This document shows positions 49,945-60,880 of a DNA stretch of 64,000 nt, in pieces (the stretch's first letter is position 1; the number at the start of each line of letters is the position of its first letter). The notes under the pieces were generated by a model. That model ran no database searches. It was not told where the DNA came from and saw only the letters and a program-made list of their open reading frames with translations. Origin of the DNA: a bacterium (GTDB taxonomy: Bacteria > Bacillota > Clostridia > Oscillospirales > Acutalibacteraceae); contig JAHKVW010000006.1 in assembly GCA_020624805.1 (NCBI GenBank), positions 47,661-111,660 of the forward strand, read 5' to 3'. The translations under genes were made by a program, and so were the position numbers.

Positions 49945-50877
49945 TCAGTCCTGGAACAGCGGAGTGGAAAGATAGCGGTCGCCCGTATCCGGCAGGAGGA
50001 CGACAATGTTCTTGCCCGCGTTCTCGGGACGCTTCGCAAGCTCGATCGCCGCGAAGAGCGCCGCGCCGGATGAGATACCGACCAGCACGCCTTCGTTTTT
50101 GCCGACGAGCTTACCCGCGGCGAACGCGTCGTCGTTTTCGACGGCGATGACCTCGTCATAGACCTTGGTGTTCAGCACATCGGGCACAAAGCCCGCGCCG
50201 ATACCCTGGATCTTATGCGCGCCCGCGGTACCCTTACTGAGTACGTGGGAGGAAGCAGGTTCCACAGCAACGATTTTGACATCGGGATTTTTACTTTTCA
50301 GATATTCGCCTACGCCGGTGACAGTGCCGCCTGTGCCGACGCCCGCGACAAAGATATCGACCTTGCCGTCGGTGTCCTCATAGATCTCGGGGCCGGTGGT
50401 CGCGATGTGCGCGGCAGGGTTGGCGGGATTGACGAACTGACCGGGGATGAACGAGCCCTCGATCTGAGCGGCAAGCTCATCCGCCTTGGCGATCGCGCCT
50501 TTCATGCCCTTAGTGCCGTCGGTGAGCACCAGCTCGGCGCCGTAAGCCTTCATCAGCTGTCTGCGCTCCACGCTCATGGTCTCGGGCATCACGATGATGA
50601 TGCGGTAGCCTCGCGCCGCCGCGACAGCCGCCAGACCGATACCGGTGTTGCCGGAGGTCGGCTCGATGATGACGGAACCTTCCTTAAGAAGTCCCTTTTC
50701 CTCCGCGTCATCCAGCATCGCCTTGGCGATACGATCCTTGACGGAGCCCGCGGGGTTGAAGTATTCGAGCTTCGCGAGGAGCTTTGCGTTGAGATGGAGT
50801 TTCTTTTCGATATTGCTCAGCTCGAGCAGGGGGGTCTTGCCGATCAGCTGATCGGCGGATGTATAAATGTTAGCCAT
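49945..50877 (-). CDS. cysK: Cysteine synthase A
   Basis: [49 protein letters not shown]. Confidence 0.96.
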   Translation of the reverse strand: MANIYTSADQLIGKTPLLELSNIEKKLHLNAKLLAKLEYFNPAGSVKDRIAKAMLDDAEEKGLLKEGSVIIEPTSGNTGIGLAAVAAARGYRIIIVMPETMSVERRQLMKAYGAELVLTDGTKGMKGAIAKADELAAQIEGSFIPGQFVNPANPAAHIATTGPEIYEDTDGKVDIFVAGVGTGGTVTGVGEYLKSKNPDVKIVAVEPASSHVLSKGTAGAHKIQGIGAGFVPDVLNTKVYDEVIAVENDDAFAAGKLVGKNEGVLVGISSGAALFAAIELAKRPENAGKNIVVLLPDTGDRYLSTPLFQD

Positions 50878-51103
50878 AACGGTTCTCCTTATTATATAGT
50901 ATCAATTTTTATTTGTAAAGCCTTATTGTAGGGGAGGGGCTTGTTCCTCTCGTGATGATTTATGCTAACTCAACCTATACGAAAGAAATAAAACATTCGC
51001 TATAGGGTGCGGCGGGAGCAAGCCCCCGCCCTACGATGATGGATCGTCAACATCGAAAGCCGCTGGTATACATGGATTATATCACCTCGGATGTTCATTT
51101 ACA

Positions 51104-51158
51104 ACCTACCTAACAAGTAGGATGGTTGTATTATATGCTATCACGATCGATTTGTCAA
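51104..51158 (-). promoter_or_regulatory. cysK promoter with adjacent candidate Rrf2 operator
   Basis: Minus strand TTGACA(51153-51158)-17 bp-TATAAT(51130-51135) then dyad ACAACCATCCTACTTGTTAGGTAGGTTGT. Confidence 0.7.
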
Positions 51159-51275
51159 CACTTTTTTGAAAAATAATCAAAAACACGTTTGTTCCGCTAT
51201 GTATATTTGGTGAGCATTTACTTGACAATAACCGGCAGAAGTGATAAAATAAGCTACAGTAAGATATGTTAACGT

Positions 51276-51312
51276 AAAGAGTGGGTCTTGACGGACCCGC
51301 TCTTTGTTATTG
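51276..51312 (+). promoter_or_regulatory. Leader hairpin/attenuator of the rimP-nusA-infB operon (rimP-leader-like)
   Basis: aaagagtgggtcttgacggacccgctctttgttattg: strong stem and T-rich tail ~190 nt before rimP. Confidence 0.65.
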
Positions 51313-51502
51313 TTAACACGCTTTTGTATATCATTGAAATGTACTTGATTTGTGTCAGCACCGCGGCGACCTCAATCAATGATTCGGGGTCCCCGAAAAG
51401 CCCCGCTTTTTGGGGAGAGGAAGAGTTGCGACACGAGCACGATAGGGATCATCCTTGATCGCTATCAGCGAGTATAGCCAACGATGACGAAGGAGTGATA
51501 CT

Positions 51503-51982
51503 TTGGCGAACAGTAAAGGAAAGAATACGGTGTCCGTTGTAGAAGAGCTCGCCGTGCCGATCGCCGTGGACTTAGGTCTGCGTATCTGGGATGTGCGCTA
51601 TCTCAAGGAGGGCTCGCAATGGTTTTTGCGGGTGTTCATCGACAAAGACGGCGGCGTAGATATCAACGACTGTGAGAATATGTCCCGCGCGCTGGACGCG
51701 CCGCTCGATGAGCTGGATCCCATCGCCGGCGAGTATATCCTCGAGGTCAGCTCCCCCGGTATCGAGCGTGAGCTGATCCGCCCCGAGCATTTCGCGCAGT
51801 TCATCGGCGCGGATATCATGGTCAAGATGATCCGACCGCTCGACGGGATCGGCAAGGAATTCAAAGGCGTGTTGACCGCCTATGAGGACGGGATGGTGAC
51901 CATCACCGACCACAGCGGCGAGAACACCGTGACGATCAGTAAAAAAGACGCGGCGTATATCAAGCTCGACGACTTTGACTAA
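51503..51982 (+). CDS. rimP: Ribosome maturation factor RimP
   Basis: WDVRYLKEGSQWFLRVFIDKDGGVDINDCE, YILEVSSPGIEREL. Confidence 0.95.
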   Translation: MANSKGKNTVSVVEELAVPIAVDLGLRIWDVRYLKEGSQWFLRVFIDKDGGVDINDCENMSRALDAPLDELDPIAGEYILEVSSPGIERELIRPEHFAQFIGADIMVKMIRPLDGIGKEFKGVLTAYEDGMVTITDHSGENTVTISKKDAAYIKLDDFD

Positions 51983-52129
51983 TTAGGAATGAGGAGTTAG
52001 GAATTAGGAATTGCGGGTGGGCTTTGCCCACACCCGATTGATATGGCACCATAAATATGATGGTTAATGAGAGAAACAGCGTATCCGATGGAACACTGAC
52101 CGCTGATCACTAACCACTGAACACTGTAT
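51979..52129. repeat. Composite of partial family C and partial family F elements between rimP and nusA
   Basis: aattaggaatgaggagttaggaattaggaattgcgggtgggctttgcccacaccc ... actgaccgctgatcactaaccactgaacactg. Confidence 0.75.
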
Positions 52130-52150
52130 AGAAAGGTCTGATTTGGAAAA

Positions 52151-53239
52151 ATGGCAAGCAATAAAGAGCTCTTTGAGGCGCTGCGGCTCCTCGAGAAAGA
52201 GAAAGGAATCCCCGCTGAGTATATGATCACTCAGATCAAAAAGGCGATCGTTACCGCCTGCAGAAACCTCTACGGAGGCAACGAAAATGTTGAGATCAAG
52301 ATGGACGCGGATAAAAACACCTTCTCCGTCAAGCTGCTCAAAACAGTAGTCGAAGAGGTAGAGGATGAAAACTACGAGATCTCGCTGGAGGACGCCAAGC
52401 TCATCTCCAAGCGTGCCGCTGTCGACAAGGAGATCGGCATCCCGCTCGAGCCCAAGCAGTTCGGACGTATCGCGGTACAGACCGCGCGTTCCGTCATCCG
52501 TCAGGGTATCCGCGACGGCGAGAAGGATCAGATGCTCGTTGAGTTCCAGAGCAAATCGCAGGAGATCGCGACGGCGACCGTAGAGCGCGTCGATCCGATC
52601 ACCGGCAACGCGACGCTGAAATTCGGCAACGCGGTCACCGTGCTGCCCAAGTCCGAACAGATCGAGGGAGACGACCTCCGCGAGGGCGACACCGTCAAGG
52701 TGTATGTCGCGGGCGTCAAGGAGACCGACCGCGGTCCGCGCGCGATCATCTCGCGTACCCATCCCGATTTTGTCAAGAGATTGTTTGAGAAAGAGATCCC
52801 CGAGATCTATGACGGCACCGTCGAGATCAAGTCGATCTCCCGCGAGGCAGGCTCCCGCACCAAGATGGCGGTCTTCTCCGAGGACAGCGAGATCGACGCG
52901 GTCGGCGCCTGCATCGGTACACGCGGCGCGCGTGTCAACACCATCGTTGACGAGCTGTGCGGTGAGAAGATCGATATCGTACCCTACAGCGACGATCCCG
53001 CCGCGTTCATCGCGGCGGCGCTGTCACCCGCTAACGTCGTGAAGGTCGAGCTCGCCGAGGACGGCACCAAGGCGTGCAAGGCGACGGTTCCCGACGGTCA
53101 GCTCTCGCTGGCGATCGGCAACAAGGGTCAGAACGTAAGACTGGCGGCTAAGCTGACCGGTTATAAGATAGATATCCGTCCCGAGTCCGGTTTCTGGGGC
53201 GAGGATACACAAGACGAAGACGACAAGGAAACCGAATGA
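52151..53239 (+). CDS. nusA: Transcription termination/antitermination protein NusA
   Basis: ISRTHPDFVKRLFEKEIPEIYDGTVEIKSISREAGSRTKMAV; CIGTRGARVNTIVDEL; LAIGNKGQNVRLAAKLTGYKIDI. Confidence 0.97.
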   Translation: MASNKELFEALRLLEKEKGIPAEYMITQIKKAIVTACRNLYGGNENVEIKMDADKNTFSVKLLKTVVEEVEDENYEISLEDAKLISKRAAVDKEIGIPLEPKQFGRIAVQTARSVIRQGIRDGEKDQMLVEFQSKSQEIATATVERVDPITGNATLKFGNAVTVLPKSEQIEGDDLREGDTVKVYVAGVKETDRGPRAIISRTHPDFVKRLFEKEIPEIYDGTVEIKSISREAGSRTKMAVFSEDSEIDAVGACIGTRGARVNTIVDELCGEKIDIVPYSDDPAAFIAAALSPANVVKVELAEDGTKACKATVPDGQLSLAIGNKGQNVRLAAKLTGYKIDIRPESGFWGEDTQDEDDKETE

Positions 53240-53318
53240 TACACTGATCGACAGATCATAGGGGAGGGGCAGGCTCCTCCCGCTCAAGGATTTGTCATTC
53301 AGTAAGAGGAGAATCTTT

Positions 53319-53582
53319 ATGGCTGAGCGAAAAATACCGCTTAGAAAATGTATCGGCTGCGGGGAGATGAAGGATAAGCGCACGCTGGTCCGCATCGTCC
53401 GCAACAAGGAAGGCGAGATTTCCGTTGACTTCACGGGCAAGAAGCCCGGTCGCGGCGCGTATATCTGTAAGAACGTCGAATGTCTGAACAAGGCGGAAAA
53501 GGCAAAACGCCTCGAACGCGCTTTTTCGACAAAGATCGAGCCTGAGATCTACGATACCATGAGGAGAGAAATCAGTGAATAA
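53319..53582 (+). CDS. ylxR: YlxR family RNA-binding protein
   Basis: KIPLRKCIGCGEMKDKRTLVRIVR, GRGAYIC. Confidence 0.93.
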   Translation: MAERKIPLRKCIGCGEMKDKRTLVRIVRNKEGEISVDFTGKKPGRGAYICKNVECLNKAEKAKRLERAFSTKIEPEIYDTMRREISE

Positions 53583-53877
53583 CGACAGATTACTGAATTT
53601 TCTCGGCATATGCAAGCGGGCGGGGATGTTGCTCTCCGGCGCTGAGACCGTCACCAAGGCGGTCAATGAGGGTAAGGCGAAACTGGTGCTTTACGCAGAG
53701 GATGTATCCGATAACAGCCTCAAAGGCGTTATCAAAGCGGCTGACGCGCATCACGTCCCCGCAAAAAGGATCCCGTACCGTAAAGAGGAGTTGAGCTTCG
53801 CGCTCGGCAAGCATTGCGGCATCGTCTGTACGACGGATCCCGGCTTTGCCAAAAAGATGATCGAACTCACGAACTAA
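53575..53877 (+). CDS. ylxQ: L7Ae-family ribosomal protein-like (YlxQ)
   Basis: LNFLGICKRAGMLLSGAETVTKAV; position between ylxR and infB. Confidence 0.9.
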   Translation: MNNDRLLNFLGICKRAGMLLSGAETVTKAVNEGKAKLVLYAEDVSDNSLKGVIKAADAHHVPAKRIPYRKEELSFALGKHCGIVCTTDPGFAKKMIELTN

Positions 53878-53889
53878 GGAGGAATTACC

Positions 53890-56274
<2,385 letters not shown>

Positions 56275-56310
56275 TAACTGAGAATATAGATCTTTATTAA
56301 GCCGTGCAGG

Positions 56311-56474
56311 AGCCTTCCCCTTGAGGGGAAGGTGGGCTTTTCGACAAAAGAGTCGAAAAGGTCGGATGAGGTGGAAGCGTTTCCGCTATATGTCATCAAT
56401 GGATATGACAGAAATGTTTCCACCTCATCCGCCTCGCTCAACCGCTCGGCACCTTCCCCTCAAGGGGAAGGCTT
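56311..56474. repeat. Family A element between infB and rbfA
   Basis: agccttccccttgaggggaaggtgggc...gcctcgctcaaccgctcggcaccttcccctcaaggggaaggctt. Confidence 0.85.
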
Positions 56475-56490
56475 ATGAGGTAACATTAAT

Positions 56491-56877
56491 ATGGCAAATC
56501 ATAGAATAGACAGGATCACCGAGGATGTGAAGCGTGAGCTGACGGCGATTTTCCGCGAGCTCAAGGATCCGAGAGTGAATTCATGCTTTTTGTCCATCGT
56601 GCGCGTCGAGGTGACCAACGACCTTTCCTACTGCACGGTGTACGTCAGCGCGCTGGAGGGTCTCGACCGCGCGAAAGCGGCTGTCAAGGGGCTCAAGAGC
56701 GCCGCGGGATATATCCGCAGAGAACTGGGGCATCGTCTCCGTCTCCGCCATGTTCCCGAGCTGATCTTCACCCCTACCGACTCCATCGAGTACAGCGCCG
56801 AGATCTCGCGTATCCTGAACAGTCTGGATATCCCGAAGGATGAGGAGGAACCTGATGAAACAGATAACGCTCAGTGA
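56491..56877 (+). CDS. rbfA: Ribosome-binding factor A
   Basis: RIDRITEDVKRELTAIFRELKDPRV, VTNDLSYCTVYVSAL. Confidence 0.95.
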   Translation: MANHRIDRITEDVKRELTAIFRELKDPRVNSCFLSIVRVEVTNDLSYCTVYVSALEGLDRAKAAVKGLKSAAGYIRRELGHRLRLRHVPELIFTPTDSIEYSAEISRILNSLDIPKDEEEPDETDNAQ

Positions 56878-57802
56878 GGTCGCTTCGCTTCTTTCACAGC
56901 ACGATGATTTCAGAATACTGACCCACAGCTATCCCGACGGCGATTGCCTCGGCTGCGGCTACGCGCTGGCGTTCGCGCTGCGTAAGCTCGGCAAGCGTGC
57001 CAATGTCGCTGTGGACGGCAAGCTGCCCTCCAAGTTCACCTATCTGGTGAAGAACTACGAGGAGCAGGATTTCACCCCCGCGTACATCATCAGCGTAGAC
57101 GTTGCCGCGCCCGCGCTGCTCGGCGATAGCGTGATGGAGGGTGTGGATCACATCGATCTTTGTATCGATAACCACGGCACCAACAGTCTGGACGCCGACT
57201 GCAAATATGTAGACGATACCGCCGCGGCGGCAGCCGAGATCATCTGGGAGATATTGGAACTGCTCCATGTCGAGATCGACGAGGATATCGCGGCGGGCAT
57301 CTATACCGGCGTGTCCACCGACACCGGCTGTTTTCTCTACACCAACACTACGCCGCAGACCCACAGGATCGCGGCTCAGGTGATGCCCTACTGCAACTGG
57401 CAGGAGATCAACAACATCAATTTTGTGATCAAGACCCGCGCTAAGCTCAGGATGGAGCGTCTGGTCTACAAGACCATGGAGTTCCATGCCGCGGGACAGT
57501 GCGCGATCATCTATACCACCCTCGCGATGTGCGAGGCGCTCAAATCGGGCGATGATGAGATGGAAGGCTTGGCAAATATCCCGCGCCGTATCGAGGGCGT
57601 AAAGATCGGCATCACCATGCGTGAAAAGCCGGGCGGTGTGTTCAAGATCTCCGTGCGTACCAACGACGGTATCAACGCGGCTGAGTTCTGCCGACAGTTC
57701 GGCGGCGGCGGTCATCCTGCGGCGTCCGGATGCTCGATCGAGGGCGATCTCGGCACCGTGAAAAAGATATTGGTCGACGCGGCAGAGGCATATCTGCAAT
57801 GA
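56855..57802 (+). CDS. nrnA: DHH/DHHA1 phosphoesterase (NrnA-like)
   Basis: ILTHSYPDGDCLGCGYALAFAL, CIDNHGTN, FGGGGHPAASGCSIEG. Confidence 0.92.
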   Translation: MKQITLSEVASLLSQHDDFRILTHSYPDGDCLGCGYALAFALRKLGKRANVAVDGKLPSKFTYLVKNYEEQDFTPAYIISVDVAAPALLGDSVMEGVDHIDLCIDNHGTNSLDADCKYVDDTAAAAAEIIWEILELLHVEIDEDIAAGIYTGVSTDTGCFLYTNTTPQTHRIAAQVMPYCNWQEINNINFVIKTRAKLRMERLVYKTMEFHAAGQCAIIYTTLAMCEALKSGDDEMEGLANIPRRIEGVKIGITMREKPGGVFKISVRTNDGINAAEFCRQFGGGGHPAASGCSIEGDLGTVKKILVDAAEAYLQ

Positions 57803-58686
57803 ACGGCGTCATCCTGATACATAAGGAGAAGGACTTTACCTCCTTTGACGTCGTCGCCGTGGTGCGCAAGCTGACCGGACAGAAGAAGGTCGGTCATACC
57901 GGTACGCTCGATCCCAACGCGACCGGCGTACTGCCTGTACTGCTCGGCACGGCGACCAAGGCGCAGGATATCATCCCCTGTCACGATAAGCGCTATCGCG
58001 CGGATTTCCGATTCGGGATCGCGACCGATACGCTGGATATCTGGGGCAAGGTCATGGAGCAGCAACCCTCCGACATCACACAGGAGCAAATAGAAGGAGT
58101 CCTCGGCTCCCTCAGGGGAGAGATCGAACAGCTCCCGCCCATGTATTCCGCTGTCAGCGTCGGCGGCAAGCGGCTCTACCAGTACGCCCGCGAGGGCAAA
58201 GAGGTGGAGCGCCGACCCCGCAAGGTCACCGTCTATTCATTGGAGCTCATTTCTTTTGATGAAGCGGCGCAAAGCGGCACGCTCGATATCTACTGCTCCA
58301 ACGGTACCTACATCCGCACGCTCATCGACGATCTGGCGCGCGCGCTGGATACGGTCGGCGTGATGACGGATCTGGTGCGGTATGAGGCGTGCGGTTATCC
58401 GCTCGACGACTGCATGACGCTCGACGAGCTCCGTCAAAGGATCGACAGCGGCGACGCCTCCTTTTTACACAGCGTCGAAAGCATTTTTATGGCCTATGAC
58501 GAGGTCGTGGTCAGCGATAAGCAGGCGCACCGTTTTGTCAACGGCAATCCGCTGGATATCGTCCGCACACCGCTGCGCGACTATGCCGGAGACAAAAAAA
58601 TATTCCGCGTGAAAGACAGGCAGGGCGCCTTTCTCTCACTCGGAATCATCGACGGCGATAGCTTGAAGCTATATAAGCACTTTTGA
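57799..58686 (+). CDS. truB: tRNA pseudouridine(55) synthase
   Basis: GVILIHKEKDFTSFDVVAVVRKL, VGHTGTLDPNATGVLPVLLGTATK, YIRTLIDDLA. Confidence 0.95.
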   Translation: MNGVILIHKEKDFTSFDVVAVVRKLTGQKKVGHTGTLDPNATGVLPVLLGTATKAQDIIPCHDKRYRADFRFGIATDTLDIWGKVMEQQPSDITQEQIEGVLGSLRGEIEQLPPMYSAVSVGGKRLYQYAREGKEVERRPRKVTVYSLELISFDEAAQSGTLDIYCSNGTYIRTLIDDLARALDTVGVMTDLVRYEACGYPLDDCMTLDELRQRIDSGDASFLHSVESIFMAYDEVVVSDKQAHRFVNGNPLDIVRTPLRDYAGDKKIFRVKDRQGAFLSLGIIDGDSLKLYKHF

Positions 58687-58697
58687 TTCAGTATTAC

Positions 58698-58812
58698 TTG
58701 ACAATCGATAATGCTATGCTATAATATAAGTACAAGGAGCTATCCGATAGACGGTTAGCCCAAGGTGATTTTTCTAAAAATAACTGCCCGGGCAGGGGCG
58801 GTTATTTTTTAT
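58698..58812 (+). ncRNA. Candidate antitoxin RNA: promoter TTGACA-16-TATAAT (58698-58725), predicted RNA about 58732-58812 ending in terminator
   Basis: Consensus promoter, then cggttagcccaaggtgatttttct and stem aaaaataactgccc-gggca-ggggcggttattttt. Confidence 0.7.
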
Positions 58813-58903
58813 GCGTAAACATTAATATTGTAAAAACAAGAGTAATGATAGCGACGATAAACATAGCGAATGCAATCAAGTCGCTATATGTAACGTACTG
58901 CAT
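58802..58903 (-). CDS. Putative holin-like type I toxin, 33 aa: MQYVTYSDLIAFAMFIVAIITLVFTILMFTHKK
   Basis: ATG preceded by aaaggagggattgtt; single TM helix and KK tail; convergent with antitoxin RNA promoter; absent from the ORF track (too short). Confidence 0.75.
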   Translation of the reverse strand: MQYVTYSDLIAFAMFIVAIITLVFTILMFTHKK

Positions 58904-59068
58904 AACAATCCCTCCTTTACAAATGTATCAGAGGGACGTGCCCTCTGTAGAAAAGAGGGTTTAACCGCCTACCGTATATGGAGATAACTCCTTGCGAAAC
59001 CAATCATATCAAACAACTGAGTAATTGTAAATGATTACATCAATATCGTAATAGTTGTTTCAAAACCA

Positions 59069-59770
59069 TTACGTTAGATTCTCATCCACCGGATAGGACG
59101 TCAGAAAGCGCACGGAGCGCTCGATGGCGTCCTTGCTGTTTTTATAATCGCCGCCTTGATTGCGGTAGTCAAACATACTCGCAAAGTGGGTCACATCGTC
59201 GTACAGCGTGTCCATATAGCCCTTGGAGAGCTTGTTGGTCACTTCACAGAACTCCTTGAACGTGCTTTTGTCCATCGCCTTTTTGTTGGCGTTGCCCATC
59301 ACGAGAGCATAGTGATCCAGACAGATGAAATCCTGATTCTGATATTGCCTGCGGAATTCGGGGTCGGAGCCGTACTGCACATAGACGGTCGCGAGCAGAT
59401 GCAGGATATCGTGCTCGATGCGGTCGCAGACATAGCAGGTGCGGTCGTTCTCGCGGATCGCGGCGAGCATCTTTTTATCGGGGAGATCGGTGTTCTTCTT
59501 CGGGAACACCTTCTTGCGCAGCTCGTCGATGTGTGTCTGGAGCAGCAGCGCGTTCGACAGGCGCGGGCCGTTGTTGACCATCATCGAAAAATGGCGATGA
59601 CAAAAGCCTACACGGTTGGTTTTGACGCGGACGTCGGGCGCCATCATCGCGGCGCCGGTGATGTACTCGACATACTGCTCCTCGAGCATACGGTGCATAC
59701 GGCAGATGGGACAGCCGTCGGTATCGGTGAACAGTTCGGTGATCGGGATGGTAGTGATATTCGGCTTCAT
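59069..59770 (-). CDS. DUF6062-like protein
   Basis: TELFTDTDGCPICRMHRMLEEQYVEYITGAAMMAPDVR, CHRHFSMM, CYVCDRI; start MKPN with taaggaggttcct RBS. Confidence 0.75.
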   Translation of the reverse strand: MKPNITTIPITELFTDTDGCPICRMHRMLEEQYVEYITGAAMMAPDVRVKTNRVGFCHRHFSMMVNNGPRLSNALLLQTHIDELRKKVFPKKNTDLPDKKMLAAIRENDRTCYVCDRIEHDILHLLATVYVQYGSDPEFRRQYQNQDFICLDHYALVMGNANKKAMDKSTFKEFCEVTNKLSKGYMDTLYDDVTHFASMFDYRNQGGDYKNSKDAIERSVRFLTSYPVDENLT

Positions 59771-59885
59771 AGGAACCTCCTTACGCGGACAAAGCGACAT
59801 ATCGCGGATTATGATAAAATTATTATAGCATATTGCGGCAAAATATGGTATACTGGATTTGCATTTTTTTGATAATAGGGTTATT

Positions 59886-60698
59886 ATGAGTATTGTATTG
59901 GAAAACGTAAAAGATCTCGACCTGTCACAGACCTTAACCTGCGGTCAGTGCTTTCGGTGGAAGGAACACCCGGACGGCAGCTTCAGCGGCGTCGTGCGGG
60001 GAAGATACGCCCTCGTATCCCCGGACGGCGATCGCCTGATCCTCGACGGTGCAGACGAAGCCGACCGCGCGATGTGGTTCGATTACTTTGACCTTGGCTT
60101 GGATTACGCAAAGGTGCGGCAGGAGCTTTCCTCGATCCATCCGACGCTTGCCGAGGCGGCACGCTACGCGCCCGGGATACGGATCCTTGATCAGGAGCCG
60201 TTCGAGGCGCTGATCAGCTTTATCATCTCACAGAACAACAACATCAAGCGGATCACGGGTATCGTCGACCGATTGTGCGAGTATTTCGGCGAGCCGATCG
60301 GGGCTGACGCTCCCCATACCTTTCCGACCGCGCAACGTCTGGCGGCTTTATCGCCCGATGATCTCGCGCCCATCCGCGCGGGATTCCGCCAGCGCTACAT
60401 CATCGACGCGGCGCGAAAGGTCGCGGACGGCACGATCGACTTGGAACAGCTCCGCGCGCAGCCTTATGACGAAGCGCGTTCTGGGCTGATGCAAATCACC
60501 GGTGTAGGCGTGAAGGTCGCGGATTGCGTCCTGCTCTACGGACTGCACCGATTGGAAGGCTTTCCGCTCGATGTGTGGATGAAGCGCGCGATGGCGGCGC
60601 TGTTCGAGGGCATTGAGCCCTCGGATTTCGGGCAGTACGCCGGCATCGCCCAGCAATTCATTTTTCACTATGCTCGTATGCATCCTAAGCTTTTTTAA
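59886..60698 (+). CDS. 8-oxoguanine/3-methyladenine DNA glycosylase (HhH-GPD, OGG1-like)
   Basis: LDLSQTLTCGQCFRWKEHPDGSF, FIISQNNNIKRI, LMQITGVGVKVADCVLLYGLHRLEGFPLDVWMKR. Confidence 0.92.
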   Translation: MSIVLENVKDLDLSQTLTCGQCFRWKEHPDGSFSGVVRGRYALVSPDGDRLILDGADEADRAMWFDYFDLGLDYAKVRQELSSIHPTLAEAARYAPGIRILDQEPFEALISFIISQNNNIKRITGIVDRLCEYFGEPIGADAPHTFPTAQRLAALSPDDLAPIRAGFRQRYIIDAARKVADGTIDLEQLRAQPYDEARSGLMQITGVGVKVADCVLLYGLHRLEGFPLDVWMKRAMAALFEGIEPSDFGQYAGIAQQFIFHYARMHPKLF

Positions 60699-60748
60699 AA
60701 GACTCCCTTTGATAAAGGGGTCATGTGTGACACACTGTTGCTTTCCAA

Positions 60749-60822
60749 GGCTCCCTTTGGGAAAGGGAGCTGTCGCACAAAGTGTGACTGAGGGATTGCA
60801 TCGATTGTCCGACCGTAGGGAG
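60749..60822 (+). repeat. Family B element
   Basis: ggctccctttgggaaagggagctgtcgcacaaagtgtgactgagggattgcatcgattgtccgaccgtaggg. Confidence 0.78.
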
Positions 60823-60880
60823 TTTCAAATCAGTAAATGACGATCAATAATATAGAATTCACTTGACATAGGAGGACAAC

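Noticed and set aside
49830-50159. N-terminal extension of the ECF S-component-like ORF
   Set aside because: Antisense to/through the cysK terminator and a family D repeat; real start MNTKHSS at 49829
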